A stretch of DNA of 45,835 bases from [Clostridium] clostridioforme AGR2157 (GTDB lineage: Bacteria > Bacillota > Clostridia > Lachnospirales > Lachnospiraceae): NCBI RefSeq assembly GCF_000424325.1, contig NZ_AUJR01000039.1:1-45835 (forward strand), given 5' to 3'. Below, in pieces: positions 23,794 to 31,696 of this stretch. Positions within the stretch are counted from its first letter, which is position 1; every line of letters starts with the position of its first letter. The notes beneath the pieces are model-generated. The model did no database searches. It saw only the letters and a program-made list of their open reading frames with translations, and was not told the DNA's origin. Position numbers and translations under genes: made by a program.

Positions 23794-25083
23794 TTACCTC
23801 TTTGTCTTTTCATCCTCTGCCCGGATTTCTTCATCTGCCTGCCGAAGAAGCGTTCCGATGGCTTCGATCACGTTGACGGTCACTCCATTTCCGGCCTGTT
23901 TATAAAGCTGGCTGTCCGAAGTATCCTGTTCTATGCGGTCAATCTGCCAGTCATAAAAACCCTGCAGCCGCAGACACTCCCTCGGCACCAGCCTCCGGAT
24001 TCTGCCCCGATAGGCAACTCCATGCCGGTCTGTGGCAGTAATGGTGAACATCGGCTCTTCCGGCTCCTTCATCCTCCGGCCATTCTGCCGGGTTTCTTCC
24101 CTTCCCGGAGTCAGCACTGCCCTGGCACCTTCCTCTTTTAAGACACCGGAGCATTCCCCTTTATGATTATGGATGCCGGACTGTCTGGTATTCAGACACC
24201 TGCACTGCTCTGTGACAAGAGGCGGCACAGACAGATCCACAAAATGAAGCGTTCCCTGCTGGATTCCTGTGGTAAGGGTATGGGCAATCTGATGCCCCAC
24301 ACGCCCTCTTCTGGTATTCATGCCTGCATATCCTAAGTCAATGCTATCTCCCGGATACGCCATCTTATATCCCTGCTTGGTATTCTCCTTGATGGGAACA
24401 CCCATCTCATACAATCCAGTTTTTCCACCCATACCGCCTGCCAGCGATGTCAAAGTACAGCTTAATCCTTCCGGACTGTACACTCTTTTCCCTTGGCTGC
24501 CTGTTCGGATTTGTATAAGAGACGTTCCATTTGCTGCTGGGAAAGGTAATATTTTTCCGGCACATCTTCGATCAAGATATCCGACAAGATACACCCGTTT
24601 TCTGGATTGGGGGACTCCAAAATCCTTGCTGTTAAGCACTTTCCATTCCACACCGTACCCCAGCTCAGATAACGTACTGAGGATGGTGTGAAACGTCCTG
24701 CCTTTGTCATGCGAAAGCAGTCCGGGAACATTTTCAAGGATGAAATACGCAGGTCGCTTGTCTGCAACCAGTCTGGCAATCTCAAAGAACAGAGTTCCTC
24801 TGGCATCTGCAAATCCTCCCCTCTTTCCGGCGATAGAGAATGCCTGGCAAGGAAATCCTGCACACAAAAGATCAAAGTCTGGCATTCGTTCAATTTCGAT
24901 TGTTCTTGCGTCATTGCAAAACCACTCCCCTTCTGTGTCGAACAGCAATCGGTAGTTCTTATCCGCATAAGCATCCACCTCGCAGTGTCCCACACAGGTA
25001 AAACCGCCTGCACGTCTTAACCCTTCCCGGAATCCCCCGATCCCGCTGAATAAATCAAAAAATCGAATGGTTGCGGCTATCAA
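23794..25083 (-). CDS. dcm: DNA C5-cytosine methyltransferase
   Basis: About 429 residues. All main motifs are visible: I FFDLFSGIGGFREG, IV AGFPCQAFSIAG with the catalytic Cys, VI FILENVPGLLSH, VIII VPQSRKRVYLVG, a variable target-recognition region, and X YKQAGNGVTVNV. An upstream ATG at 25113 lies inside a terminator hairpin and before the AAAGGAGG at 25084-25091, so the true start must be after it. Only TTG (25083), ATA or ATT (25068) are available, which is unusual. It is followed six bases later by the amidoligase. No partner endonuclease is seen. Confidence 0.9.
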   Translation of the reverse strand: MIAATIRFFDLFSGIGGFREGLRRAGGFTCVGHCEVDAYADKNYRLLFDTEGEWFCNDARTIEIERMPDFDLLCAGFPCQAFSIAGKRGGFADARGTLFFEIARLVADKRPAYFILENVPGLLSHDKGRTFHTILSTLSELGYGVEWKVLNSKDFGVPQSRKRVYLVGYLDRRCAGKILPFPAANGTSLIQIRTGSQGKRVYSPEGLSCTLTSLAGGMGGKTGLYEMGVPIKENTKQGYKMAYPGDSIDLGYAGMNTRRGRVGHQIAHTLTTGIQQGTLHFVDLSVPPLVTEQCRCLNTRQSGIHNHKGECSGVLKEEGARAVLTPGREETRQNGRRMKEPEEPMFTITATDRHGVAYRGRIRRLVPRECLRLQGFYDWQIDRIEQDTSDSQLYKQAGNGVTVNVIEAIGTLLRQADEEIRAEDEKTKR

Positions 25084-25097
25084 CCTCCTTTGCTGAG

Positions 25098-25136
25098 AAA
25101 AAGCAGGCGGCATGGTTTCTTTTCCACACCGCCTGC
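25098..25136 (-). terminator. Rho-independent terminator
   Basis: Minus strand GCAGGCGGTGTGG pairs with CCATGCCGCCTGC (8 perfect outer pairs) and is followed by TTTTTC. It ends the acidic-protein transcript and overlaps the spurious upstream ATG of the methyltransferase gene. Confidence 0.8.
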
Positions 25137-25163
25137 AAGTTTTATAGTTCTATTTCTTTGGCA

Positions 25164-25724
25164 TTATACGATTTCTCCGGTTTCTTCCTCGACTTCTGGA
25201 AGTTCCTCTTCTTCATCTGCATCTTCAAAAAATTCTGTATCCGCTTCTTCCTCTTCCAGTTCTGTGGATTCTTCGAAGTTCTCATCATCTGGTTCTTCCT
25301 CCACATCTTCCATCTCTTCGATTTCCTCTTCGGTAATCTCTTCCTCATCAGTCTCTTCTATAGACTCTTCCGCCTCTTCCATTCTGTCTGTTTCTGCGGT
25401 TTCTTCCGGCTGCTCTAGCTCCTGCCATTTGGCTTCTACCTCTTCCACCGCTTTCTCGATGATGCGGATAATAAAATCTTTCTGTTTGATGCCTTCCTTC
25501 GCAACTACCCATTTGACTCTCTGGAATAATTCCTCTGTGACCTGTACTGCTAATGTTCTTTTTTCCATGCTCTCTTCTCCTTTTCCTTCCAGTCTGTTAA
25601 AGTGTTCTTCAATCACCTGCCGGATGAATATCTGTGTACTTGTTTCCTTCTCTTCGATCTCGGCTCGTACCTTCTCATGTAATTCCACCGGGATCTTTCC
25701 GCATATGTTCTTCATCTCTGCCAT
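25164..25724 (-). CDS. Ribbon-helix-helix-like protein with acidic tail
   Basis: A 186-residue protein in two parts. Residues 1-95 hold two similar units, KIPVELHEKVRAEIEEKETS and AVQVTEELFQRVKWVVAKEG, each a strand followed by helices as in ribbon-helix-helix DNA-binding proteins. Residues 96-186 are almost entirely Glu/Asp with few hydrophobics. The ATG at 25724 has AAAGGGG upstream; the longer frame starts in non-coding DNA. It is next to ParM, so it may be a segregation or DNA-packaging factor, or a DNA mimic; this is inference. Confidence 0.65.
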   Translation of the reverse strand: MAEMKNICGKIPVELHEKVRAEIEEKETSTQIFIRQVIEEHFNRLEGKGEESMEKRTLAVQVTEELFQRVKWVVAKEGIKQKDFIIRIIEKAVEEVEAKWQELEQPEETAETDRMEEAEESIEETDEEEITEEEIEEMEDVEEEPDDENFEESTELEEEEADTEFFEDADEEEELPEVEEETGEIV

Positions 25725-25797
25725 AAGCGTTTTCCCCTTTCGTTTTGTTATACACAACATACTCCAAAGTTTGAAAGAAAGCTATTCACAATACCCA

Positions 25798-25866
25798 CTA
25801 AAGAATCCATGTCAAATGCATGTAAAACCCAAGCATATCCAACAATGCCATACTTTCCTTGTCCAT
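25798..25866 (-). CDS. Possible 22-residue peptide
   Basis: In the gap between the ParR-like and acidic-protein genes a short frame begins MDKESMALLDMLGFYM and ends with TAG at 25798. GGGGGTGAGG lies four bases before its ATG. It may be a leader peptide. There is no homology evidence. Confidence 0.3.
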   Translation of the reverse strand: MDKESMALLDMLGFYMHLTWIL

Positions 25867-25880
25867 AGGCCTCACCCCCT

Positions 25881-26156
25881 TTACTCCTGTTCCATCTGAA
25901 ATAAAAAATCCAGCATCTGATCTGGAATTTCTTCCTTTTCACATGCTGGCAATCGTTCCATACTGCCACTTTTCAATTCTTCCCGAACCGTCTCCTGAAT
26001 CAGTTTCCGCAAAGTTTCCCGCTCTTCTTTTTCCAAAATCACATCCACCAGATACTGATTCCTCTGTCCTTTTGGAACTTCCATTAAAATCTGCCACGCT
26101 TTTTCATGCTCCGGGTTCTTAAGGTTTGGGCGAAAGGAAAAGACCGGGCGGCTCAC
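25881..26156 (-). CDS. ParR-like small partner of ParM
   Basis: A 91-residue protein: SFRPNLKNPEHEKAWQIL, then KGQRNQYLVDVILEKEERE, a strand-helix-helix arrangement like the ribbon-helix-helix of ParR-type centromere-binding proteins, and an acidic amphipathic C-terminus LDFLFQMEQE that could contact the filament. Its GTG start overlaps the ParM stop (GTGA), a standard coupled arrangement. The assignment rests on position and pattern. Confidence 0.6.
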   Translation of the reverse strand: MSRPVFSFRPNLKNPEHEKAWQILMEVPKGQRNQYLVDVILEKEERETLRKLIQETVREELKSGSMERLPACEKEEIPDQMLDFLFQMEQE

Positions 26157-27061
26157 AGTGTCCTCATCTGCCCCACAATCCGTTCATATCCGGCTGCGTT
26201 GGCATGGACGTCTGTGAGGTAAATCGGACGACACAGGCGGTCCTGGGGGCTTACACGGTGCTGGAAAATGGAAGCTCCGCCTCCCATGAAAACAGATGGG
26301 ACTGCCCGCAGATCAAAGCCTGCCTCGGTGATCGCAGACAGTATTTTTTCAATGTAAAGCCTGCCCTGTTTCTCGATCAAAGACACGACTTCTGCAGGCA
26401 TACTACAGGGCTTTCCATTCAAAACACGCTCGATCTGTATCTCCGTTACGGACAGCCCGGTGTTTCTGCGCACCTGTTCTAAAATCTCATCCATACAACG
26501 GATGACACCAAGTTCCAGACTGCGGCAAGTAGCTGCATTGGGAACCGCATTATCAAGACGCATCAAATCTACCGTCCAGCCTCCGATATCCACAAGAAGC
26601 ACAGAGGGTTCATCTTTTAAGTATTCCGGATAAAGAGCTAGTGCTGAGTACCCCTGTGGGAACAGTTTCACATCCTCAATCTGGATTTCATAGCGTTCCC
26701 CTTCGTAAAAAAAGCGGACAGGCTGTTCCTTCCGAAACAGATATTCCTTAAATTTCTGTTTTTCCCTTCCAAATCCGGTAAGGGGAAGTCCGGCTGCAAG
26801 AACAACCTTGGCAGTTCTCTCCCCTTTTCGCTTCCGAATCTCCTGTGCCAGTGCAGCCAACGTCAAAAGATAATAATTATCATTGGCAGTCTTGTCCTTC
26901 ACTAAAGTCTGCCGCCCTGTCCCACACACATAATAAGCACCGCCGTATTGGAGAACATTCTGCATGGTATAAGGTTCATAGGTGTATCGCATCAACCCTG
27001 TTGGAAAACACACCTGTTTTGTTTTAATGGCATAATATCCGTGGTCGATTCCAATGATCAT
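26153..27061 (-). CDS. parM: ParM/StbA-like actin homologue
   Basis: A 302-residue actin-fold ATPase. Phosphate-1 loop IIGIDHGYYAIK at the N-terminus, phosphate-2 VLLVDIGGWTVDLM near residue 160, and the adenosine loop SVFMGGGASIF near residue 255 are all present. ParM filaments push sister DNA copies apart; in ICEs they are thought to stabilise the excised circular form. It is coupled to the ParR-like gene. Start ATG at 27061 has a GGGAGTGG-type site upstream. Confidence 0.88.
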   Translation of the reverse strand: MIIGIDHGYYAIKTKQVCFPTGLMRYTYEPYTMQNVLQYGGAYYVCGTGRQTLVKDKTANDNYYLLTLAALAQEIRKRKGERTAKVVLAAGLPLTGFGREKQKFKEYLFRKEQPVRFFYEGERYEIQIEDVKLFPQGYSALALYPEYLKDEPSVLLVDIGGWTVDLMRLDNAVPNAATCRSLELGVIRCMDEILEQVRRNTGLSVTEIQIERVLNGKPCSMPAEVVSLIEKQGRLYIEKILSAITEAGFDLRAVPSVFMGGGASIFQHRVSPQDRLCRPIYLTDVHANAAGYERIVGQMRTL

Positions 27062-27103
27062 CGCTTACCACTCCCTTCTTTCTCGTTCTATAAAAATTTC
27101 CGG

Positions 27104-27127
27104 TAAAAGAGCTCCCGGACTCGGAGC
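27104..27127 (-). terminator. Weak terminator candidate
   Basis: Minus strand GCTCC-GAGTCCG-GGAGC followed by TCTTTTACC, between the gene at 27172 and parM. The stem is only 5 bp. Confidence 0.35.
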
Positions 27128-27171
27128 CATGCTCCTGCAAAGACTTTTTCTTTTCCAGCCTGTTAAGCTTC

Positions 27172-27489
27172 CTACTCCCGGTCCCGGACAAATGCCAGGG
27201 CTGGAAGATAATGCAGCGTTCCCTCTAAAACAAGCGCCTGCTTTTGAAATCGCAGGACTCCCTGATTCTGCAGATCGATCAGTTCACGGTACGCTTCCTT
27301 TGTCAGGAAATAGCGATGATACTCTCCCTTTTTCCCGAACCATTCCTTTTGCTCCAACAACAAAAACTCCACCATATATCGGGTATCCGTTGCAAAGCGT
27401 TTCTCACATAGTATGGCGTCACCCTTAACTGCCTTCACACCTTCCGATTCCCTGGCTACTGCCAGTAACTCATGGATACTGATACTCAC
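27172..27489 (-). CDS. Small ICE protein of unknown function
   Basis: About 105 residues, starting (V)SISIHELLAVARESEGV and ending LPALAFVRDRE. It has alternating helices and strands with KKGEYHRYFLTKEAYREL, faintly like a winged-helix protein, but I do not recognise a family. GGGAGG upstream favours the GTG at 27489 over the GTG at 27501, which overlaps the binding site. It is the second gene of the ICE operon, following the gene at 27550 after a terminator. Confidence 0.55.
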   Translation of the reverse strand: MSISIHELLAVARESEGVKAVKGDAILCEKRFATDTRYMVEFLLLEQKEWFGKKGEYHRYFLTKEAYRELIDLQNQGVLRFQKQALVLEGTLHYLPALAFVRDRE

Positions 27490-27533
27490 GTTTCCTATCA
27501 CCTCCCTTCAAAATCTTTTCCTAATTTTCTGTG

Positions 27534-27566
27534 AAAAAAAGACAGGCACCTACACGATGTCTGTCT
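27534..27566 (-). terminator. Rho-independent terminator overlapping a stop codon
   Basis: Minus strand AGACAG and CTGTCT flank a 15-base loop and TTTTTTT follows. The stem begins in the last codons of the gene at 27550, so the first ICE transcript may end or be attenuated here. Confidence 0.65.
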
Positions 27567-27951
27567 CTGTGGGATCTACCATCCCTTGTTCCTGATATTG
27601 TTGTTTTATAATTTGTTCCAGCTGTTTCCGAATTTCCTTATCCGGTACCTGGATGCAAAATTCACGGATCCATCGCTCATGCAGATGCTCATCTGCTTCT
27701 GTCGACTCCCAGGACACGATGCTGCAAGTCTCATCATATAACAATTCCAACTGCCGAAACTGTTCGCCAAACTGTCCTGCATACTTATTCCAGATTTCCA
27801 GGTTATACAAGTTTAGCCCTAAAAAATCTGTCACATACGTCAGCCTGTCTAAATCTGAAAACGTCATCTTTTCTTTTCCCAATAAGATTTCCCTGTCACG
27901 CTTCCCACATAAAAACAGGAAAGCAAACCGTTCCATATCCTTTTGGTGCAT
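27550..27951 (-). CDS. First gene of the ICE operon, unknown function
   Basis: A 133-residue protein with MERFAFLFLCGKRDREIL, KMTFSDLDRLTYVTDFLGLN and a helical, glutamine-rich C-terminus. I do not recognise the family. A longer frame would start at 27993, but that ATG is inside the -10 box, so the start is set at 27951, eight bases after GAAGGG (27957 is the alternative). Being first after a regulated promoter, it could be a regulator or early protein. Confidence 0.55.
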   Translation of the reverse strand: MHQKDMERFAFLFLCGKRDREILLGKEKMTFSDLDRLTYVTDFLGLNLYNLEIWNKYAGQFGEQFRQLELLYDETCSIVSWESTEADEHLHERWIREFCIQVPDKEIRKQLEQIIKQQYQEQGMVDPTETDIV

Positions 27952-27979
27952 ACCCATCACCCTTCTTGTAAATAATTCC

Positions 27980-28051
27980 TTATCACGAAACATTATAAAA
28001 AGTGAAAACAGTAAAATCAATATAAAATTTCTTTATTACGAAACATTATAA
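27980..28051. promoter_or_regulatory. Paired 19-bp operator repeats
   Basis: TTATCACGAAACATTATAA at 27980-27998 and TTATTACGAAACATTATAA at 28033-28051 differ at one base and are 53 bp apart (about five helical turns), in the same orientation. They flank the divergent promoters of the ICE operon and the XRE regulator gene and are probably its binding sites. Confidence 0.75.
27992..28020 (-). promoter_or_regulatory. Main ICE operon promoter
   Basis: Minus strand -35 TTGATT (28015-28020), 17-base spacer, -10 TATAAT (27992-27997). The -10 lies inside the first 19-bp operator-like repeat, so a protein bound there would block it. Confidence 0.75.
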
Positions 28052-28069
28052 GAATGAAAGGACTTCAAC

Positions 28070-28306
28070 ATGCAAAAAATCAGACCAGATATGGATATCG
28101 GTAAAAATATACAATCCATCCGTTATGCGAATAAACTGACCCAGGATCAGGTCATTGCAAAATTGAACCTGATGGGAATTTCCATGTCCAAAAGTACCTA
28201 TGCCAAGCTGGAAACCAACCGCATGAACATCAAGGTATCGGAACTTGTTGCCCTTGCTAAAATCTTCCACACCGATATCAATGCGTTCTTTTCCGGACTT
28301 CTCTAA
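28070..28306 (+). CDS. XRE-family helix-turn-helix regulator
   Basis: A 78-residue DNA-binding protein: DIGKNIQSIRYANKLTQDQVIAKLN forms helices 1-2, and GISMSKSTYAKLETNRMNIKVSEL the recognition helix and the rest of a Cro/C1-type domain. There is no extra effector domain. It is divergent from the ICE operon with two direct repeats between them, the arrangement of an ICE repressor. AGAATGAAAGG precedes the ATG. It ends four bases into the convergent gene at 28303. Confidence 0.88.
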   Translation: MQKIRPDMDIGKNIQSIRYANKLTQDQVIAKLNLMGISMSKSTYAKLETNRMNIKVSELVALAKIFHTDINAFFSGLL

Positions 28307-29115
28307 TTCTTAAAATCAATTTTTTTATCATCATTTAGTAAATGAATAATATATTTTCCACGCAATTCAATAAGAAACTTTATTCGTTTATCCATTTCTA
28401 AAATACTTTCTTTATTCTCAAACAACTTATTGAATGATATCAACGTATCGGTTTTTTCAATTTTTTCCCTATCTAACTCATGAATTAGTTCTTCCCAATT
28501 CCTTCCCTCAATATATAGTTTATATACTTTATCAAATATCCTAGTAAAATATATTTGTTGACAAGTATAGGTCATATATTCTCTAAAAGACATTAGCTTA
28601 TCTATTTCCGTGGGAAACTCTTTCCAATTATCTTGTAAAAATTTTAAAAACCAAGGCCATAGTTCATTTAAATCTTTATGAATATGCTGTAAATTAGGGC
28701 CATAATTTTTTGAAACTATTGTCTTAGGTACTGGAGCCATATTGCCAATTGTATGATATATTTTTTCAAATCCCAGTTTACCATAAGCATAAAGCTGTGC
28801 TTGCTCATGAGGTTGACAACTTTTAGGGTTATGCATAATATCAAACAAAAAGTCTTTTTTTATATTTTTATCTTCAATACTAATTGCTCTTCCGCCTTCC
28901 ACCATTTCTATATTTGTGAATTTAATTATTTTTCCAAATAATCTAATAAATATTAGTTGTGAAAGAACTGACTGTTCACAATCTACCATTGAATATTCTG
29001 AATCAAAACTATACTTCCAAGCGTTTTCGCTTTTCAAATATTCAGAGCATCCTTTTTCCCATGCTATCATTTCCTTTTTGCTTCTAGCATATTTTTTATG
29101 CTTGCAGTAACACAT
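28303..29115 (-). CDS. AT-rich cargo protein of unknown function
   Basis: A 270-residue soluble protein beginning MCYCKHKKYARSKKEM, a C-x-C start resembling a degenerate SEC-C zinc motif, with FRLFGKIIKFTN-like strands and a long helical, charged C-terminus. I recognise no catalytic motif. GGAG lies nine bases before the ATG. Base composition is far more AT-rich than the ICE backbone, as in its neighbours up to 34.4 kb, pointing to a separately acquired island. It is downstream of the HNH-like gene on the same strand and may work with it. Confidence 0.6.
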   Translation of the reverse strand: MCYCKHKKYARSKKEMIAWEKGCSEYLKSENAWKYSFDSEYSMVDCEQSVLSQLIFIRLFGKIIKFTNIEMVEGGRAISIEDKNIKKDFLFDIMHNPKSCQPHEQAQLYAYGKLGFEKIYHTIGNMAPVPKTIVSKNYGPNLQHIHKDLNELWPWFLKFLQDNWKEFPTEIDKLMSFREYMTYTCQQIYFTRIFDKVYKLYIEGRNWEELIHELDREKIEKTDTLISFNKLFENKESILEMDKRIKFLIELRGKYIIHLLNDDKKIDFKN

Positions 29116-29155
29116 ATATTATTATCTCCATTCGCTTTTAATTCATATTAAAATA

Positions 29156-30265
29156 TTATTTTCCTGAAGATTTCTTCTGCAATAATTGTTGAACAGAATA
29201 TTCTTCTGATAATATTGAAGGTAGATTCTGTTTCCAATTTTGATTTTCAAAATCCGCTAAATTCATAGTAAAATTTCCCATTTTAACAGCTGTATCTTCA
29301 ATACTACACACACCTCTAATATTTTCATCCATCAAAACGTCCTTTATTAAAGGTGAGAAAAAGTAATTTGATGCTTTGTATCTAATCAGCAAATAAAATA
29401 TTTCCCTTAGTTTTTCTTCTTCGCTTAATTTTTGGAATTGCTTAGCATATTTTTTCATTAGTCGATCACCTGTTTTATAAAAAACAGTAATTACTGATTT
29501 CTTTTTCAATGGGAAAATACATATCAACAAATCTTCCAGTGTTTTATGATTTAATACATTCACATTTTGCAACTTCGTAAAATCAACATTATGCGATATA
29601 GGTATTGAAACCTGTGCAGCAATGGGCACCGTATAATCTAAAATATTATGATAAATAATTTTATAATTTCCATATCCGTTCTCAAAACTTCTTTTAGCAA
29701 AATCTAAATTTTCTTGAAAATCTCTTATATCAACTTCAACGGTTGGTTCCTCTGTATTCCCAATACTATCAAAAAAAGAAACTATTATCTGATCATCTGT
29801 TAACTCTGAATGATTTAAAGTATTTTTGAAACTTCTCAATCTTGAATTAAAAAGTTCATTCAAGTATATTTTTAGCGCCAAAGAATCCACTATCTCTTCC
29901 GGTTTCATAGTTAATAGTGCTTTTTCACTTTCATAAATATTAAACTTTTCTTGATCACATTTTGAACATATTGAATAAAATACACCTGCTTTATTCGTTC
30001 CGACATATTCTTTATCAGAGAAAGGGGTCCTTAAACCTATATATTCCGCTTTCAAAACATTATAATTTTTTTTATAAAGTCCCTTTATATTTTCAAGACA
30101 AAAAAATGGCACTGTATGTGATTTATGAAAAGATCTAGATTGATTCTTTAATTCCTTTCCACATAAGGCACAGCTTATTTGATCTCGCTGATTATTAAAT
30201 CTTTGATTGATCTTTGATTTAACAATGCTTATTTCTTTATTATTTGGTATTCTAACTTCGTTCAT
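29156..30265 (-). CDS. HNH-endonuclease-like cargo protein
   Basis: A 369-residue protein. Residues 30-120 carry CALCGKELKNQSRSFHKSHTVP and, further on, YSICSKCDQEKFN: two Cys pairs around a His-containing loop, the layout of HNH nucleases, where the HKSHTVP part matches the His-x-x-x-Pro segment. The remaining 250 residues are an uncharacterised helical/beta region. ATG at 30265 has GAGGG five bases upstream. It has its own promoter (30300-30328) and is divergent from the PRTase/DprA pair. It could be a defence effector; unproven. Confidence 0.6.
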   Translation of the reverse strand: MNEVRIPNNKEISIVKSKINQRFNNQRDQISCALCGKELKNQSRSFHKSHTVPFFCLENIKGLYKKNYNVLKAEYIGLRTPFSDKEYVGTNKAGVFYSICSKCDQEKFNIYESEKALLTMKPEEIVDSLALKIYLNELFNSRLRSFKNTLNHSELTDDQIIVSFFDSIGNTEEPTVEVDIRDFQENLDFAKRSFENGYGNYKIIYHNILDYTVPIAAQVSIPISHNVDFTKLQNVNVLNHKTLEDLLICIFPLKKKSVITVFYKTGDRLMKKYAKQFQKLSEEEKLREIFYLLIRYKASNYFFSPLIKDVLMDENIRGVCSIEDTAVKMGNFTMNLADFENQNWKQNLPSILSEEYSVQQLLQKKSSGK

Positions 30266-30299
30266 TTTTCCCTCTTCCAATTTTAAACTTATTAAACCA

Positions 30300-30328
30300 A
30301 TTATACTATAGTTCAAATTTCCTAACAA
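30300..30328 (-). promoter_or_regulatory. Promoter of the HNH-like gene
   Basis: Minus strand -35 TTGTTA (30323-30328), 17-base spacer, -10 TATAAT (30300-30305), 35 bases before the ATG at 30265. Confidence 0.65.
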
Positions 30329-30393
30329 TTGAATTCAAACAAATATGTACCTCTTTTCCAGTAGAAATATAAGCTTCTCTGTGATCTACATAA

Positions 30394-30423
30394 TTGCCAT
30401 TTTCAAATCCCATTGTTTATGAT
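30394..30423 (+). promoter_or_regulatory. Candidate promoter of the PRTase/DprA pair
   Basis: -35 TTGCCA (30394-30399), 18-base spacer, -10 TATGAT (30418-30423), then GGAGG before the ATG at 30460. Other AT-rich choices exist nearby. Confidence 0.45.
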
Positions 30424-30459
30424 AATATAAAATTACTTATTATTGCTCGGAGGAACACT

Positions 30460-31668
30460 ATGGAAAAGATACTGTTTTGTAATCTCGATTTATTAAAAAA
30501 AACTTTTGACGGAAATGATAATGCAGCTCTTCATAGAACACGTAATCAATTTTTAAATTATGCAAATGATTTATCTTCAGACGAGGAAAATCATATCTAT
30601 TTTATTAGCCGTGACCAGAAATTACTCGATTCTGCTAAAGAATACTTTTCTCCTCAAAAAGGATATCCAAATTTCAAGTTCCGGTTACGTGAAAAGGCGC
30701 GTGACTTCGTCATGCAAAATCGTCATCATAATAATTTATTTGTATTTATAGGCGGTAAAGAAGTAGACTTTCACATGGCTGTACATACACGCTCACTTTT
30801 TATTGTTCCTACATGGATACCCGTAGAAGAAAAAGCTGAATTTTACGGTGTACATGTTGATACCCCAGAACAACTTTTCAAATTTATACGCGCACTAAAT
30901 AACCACGAAAACTGGTATGCACAAGTAGAAATAGAACCAAATGTGACTGCTTTGTCACTAATGGATGGTAGATATAAATATAAAGCAAAGACAGAAAATG
31001 AACGTGACATGGTAGAGCATTTTGAACAATTATTAAAATTTGGTCAAAGTAGAAATTACTACGATATCCTCTTGTACCATTTTCTTGCGGGAATGACGAA
31101 TAGTAAATTATTTGATGATATTGAATTATTTGGAATGATACCTTCCTCTGATTGCTCTTTAAATAAAGATATCTTTAGTTTTATGCGTCAAACAAGAATT
31201 ATAAAAGGAAAACATATTCCTCGCAAACTAACATACGGCGAAAACTTATTATTAAGAAAAAATCCAAAACAGAAGGCCCACTTATCATATTCGACTGAGC
31301 AACGTGTTATAATGGGCGCTGTAGAAGAATTCAAAACTCTATGTATCAATCCTGATTTCAAAAATAAAATCAATACTTTACGGAAATCAGGAAAATTTAA
31401 TGTTTGTATATTCGATGACTATATGACACATGGAAACTCTTTTAACGCCGTCCGAAATTTACTGAAACAGTTAGGGGCTAATAAAATCATCTTTGTTTCT
31501 TTAGGAAACTTCGGAAAACCTTTTCAAAAAAAAGATTATGCAATTAACGGAGATGTCTATAATGTTGGTTATACTTACAATATGACTAATTCCAGTATTA
31601 AATCTCTTAATTATAATGATACGGCTAAAGACGAAGTGTCAGAATTATATGAAATTTTTAATTCATAA
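30460..31668 (+). CDS. HAD-like/phosphoribosyltransferase fusion protein
   Basis: A 402-residue protein. The N-terminal half looks like a HAD-type Rossmann domain: KILFCNLDLL, IYFISRDQKLLDSAKEYF and NLFVFIGGKEVDFHMA. The C-terminal half holds a type I phosphoribosyltransferase loop, VCIFDDYMTHGNSFNAV near residue 325, the PRPP-binding DDxxTxGxS. The ATG at 30460 has GGAGG seven bases upstream; an in-frame extension lacks a site. It is 28 bases before a DprA/Smf gene. HAD and PRTase enzymes occur together in stress operons (for example those described with Ter proteins), where they are predicted to make nucleotide-like molecules. Confidence 0.7.
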   Translation: MEKILFCNLDLLKKTFDGNDNAALHRTRNQFLNYANDLSSDEENHIYFISRDQKLLDSAKEYFSPQKGYPNFKFRLREKARDFVMQNRHHNNLFVFIGGKEVDFHMAVHTRSLFIVPTWIPVEEKAEFYGVHVDTPEQLFKFIRALNNHENWYAQVEIEPNVTALSLMDGRYKYKAKTENERDMVEHFEQLLKFGQSRNYYDILLYHFLAGMTNSKLFDDIELFGMIPSSDCSLNKDIFSFMRQTRIIKGKHIPRKLTYGENLLLRKNPKQKAHLSYSTEQRVIMGAVEEFKTLCINPDFKNKINTLRKSGKFNVCIFDDYMTHGNSFNAVRNLLKQLGANKIIFVSLGNFGKPFQKKDYAINGDVYNVGYTYNMTNSSIKSLNYNDTAKDEVSELYEIFNS

Positions 31669-31696
31669 TATTATATTAGAATAGGAAGTATTAACT

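Noticed and set aside
25748-25969. Minus-strand 73-codon frame overlapping the ParR-like gene
   Set aside because: It overlaps a better supported coupled gene in another frame and lacks a binding site; only the 22-residue frame in the gap is kept as a possibility.
27952-28020. Longer start (ATG 27993 or beyond) for the gene at 27550
   Set aside because: The ATG falls in the -10 box of the promoter and cannot be in the transcript.
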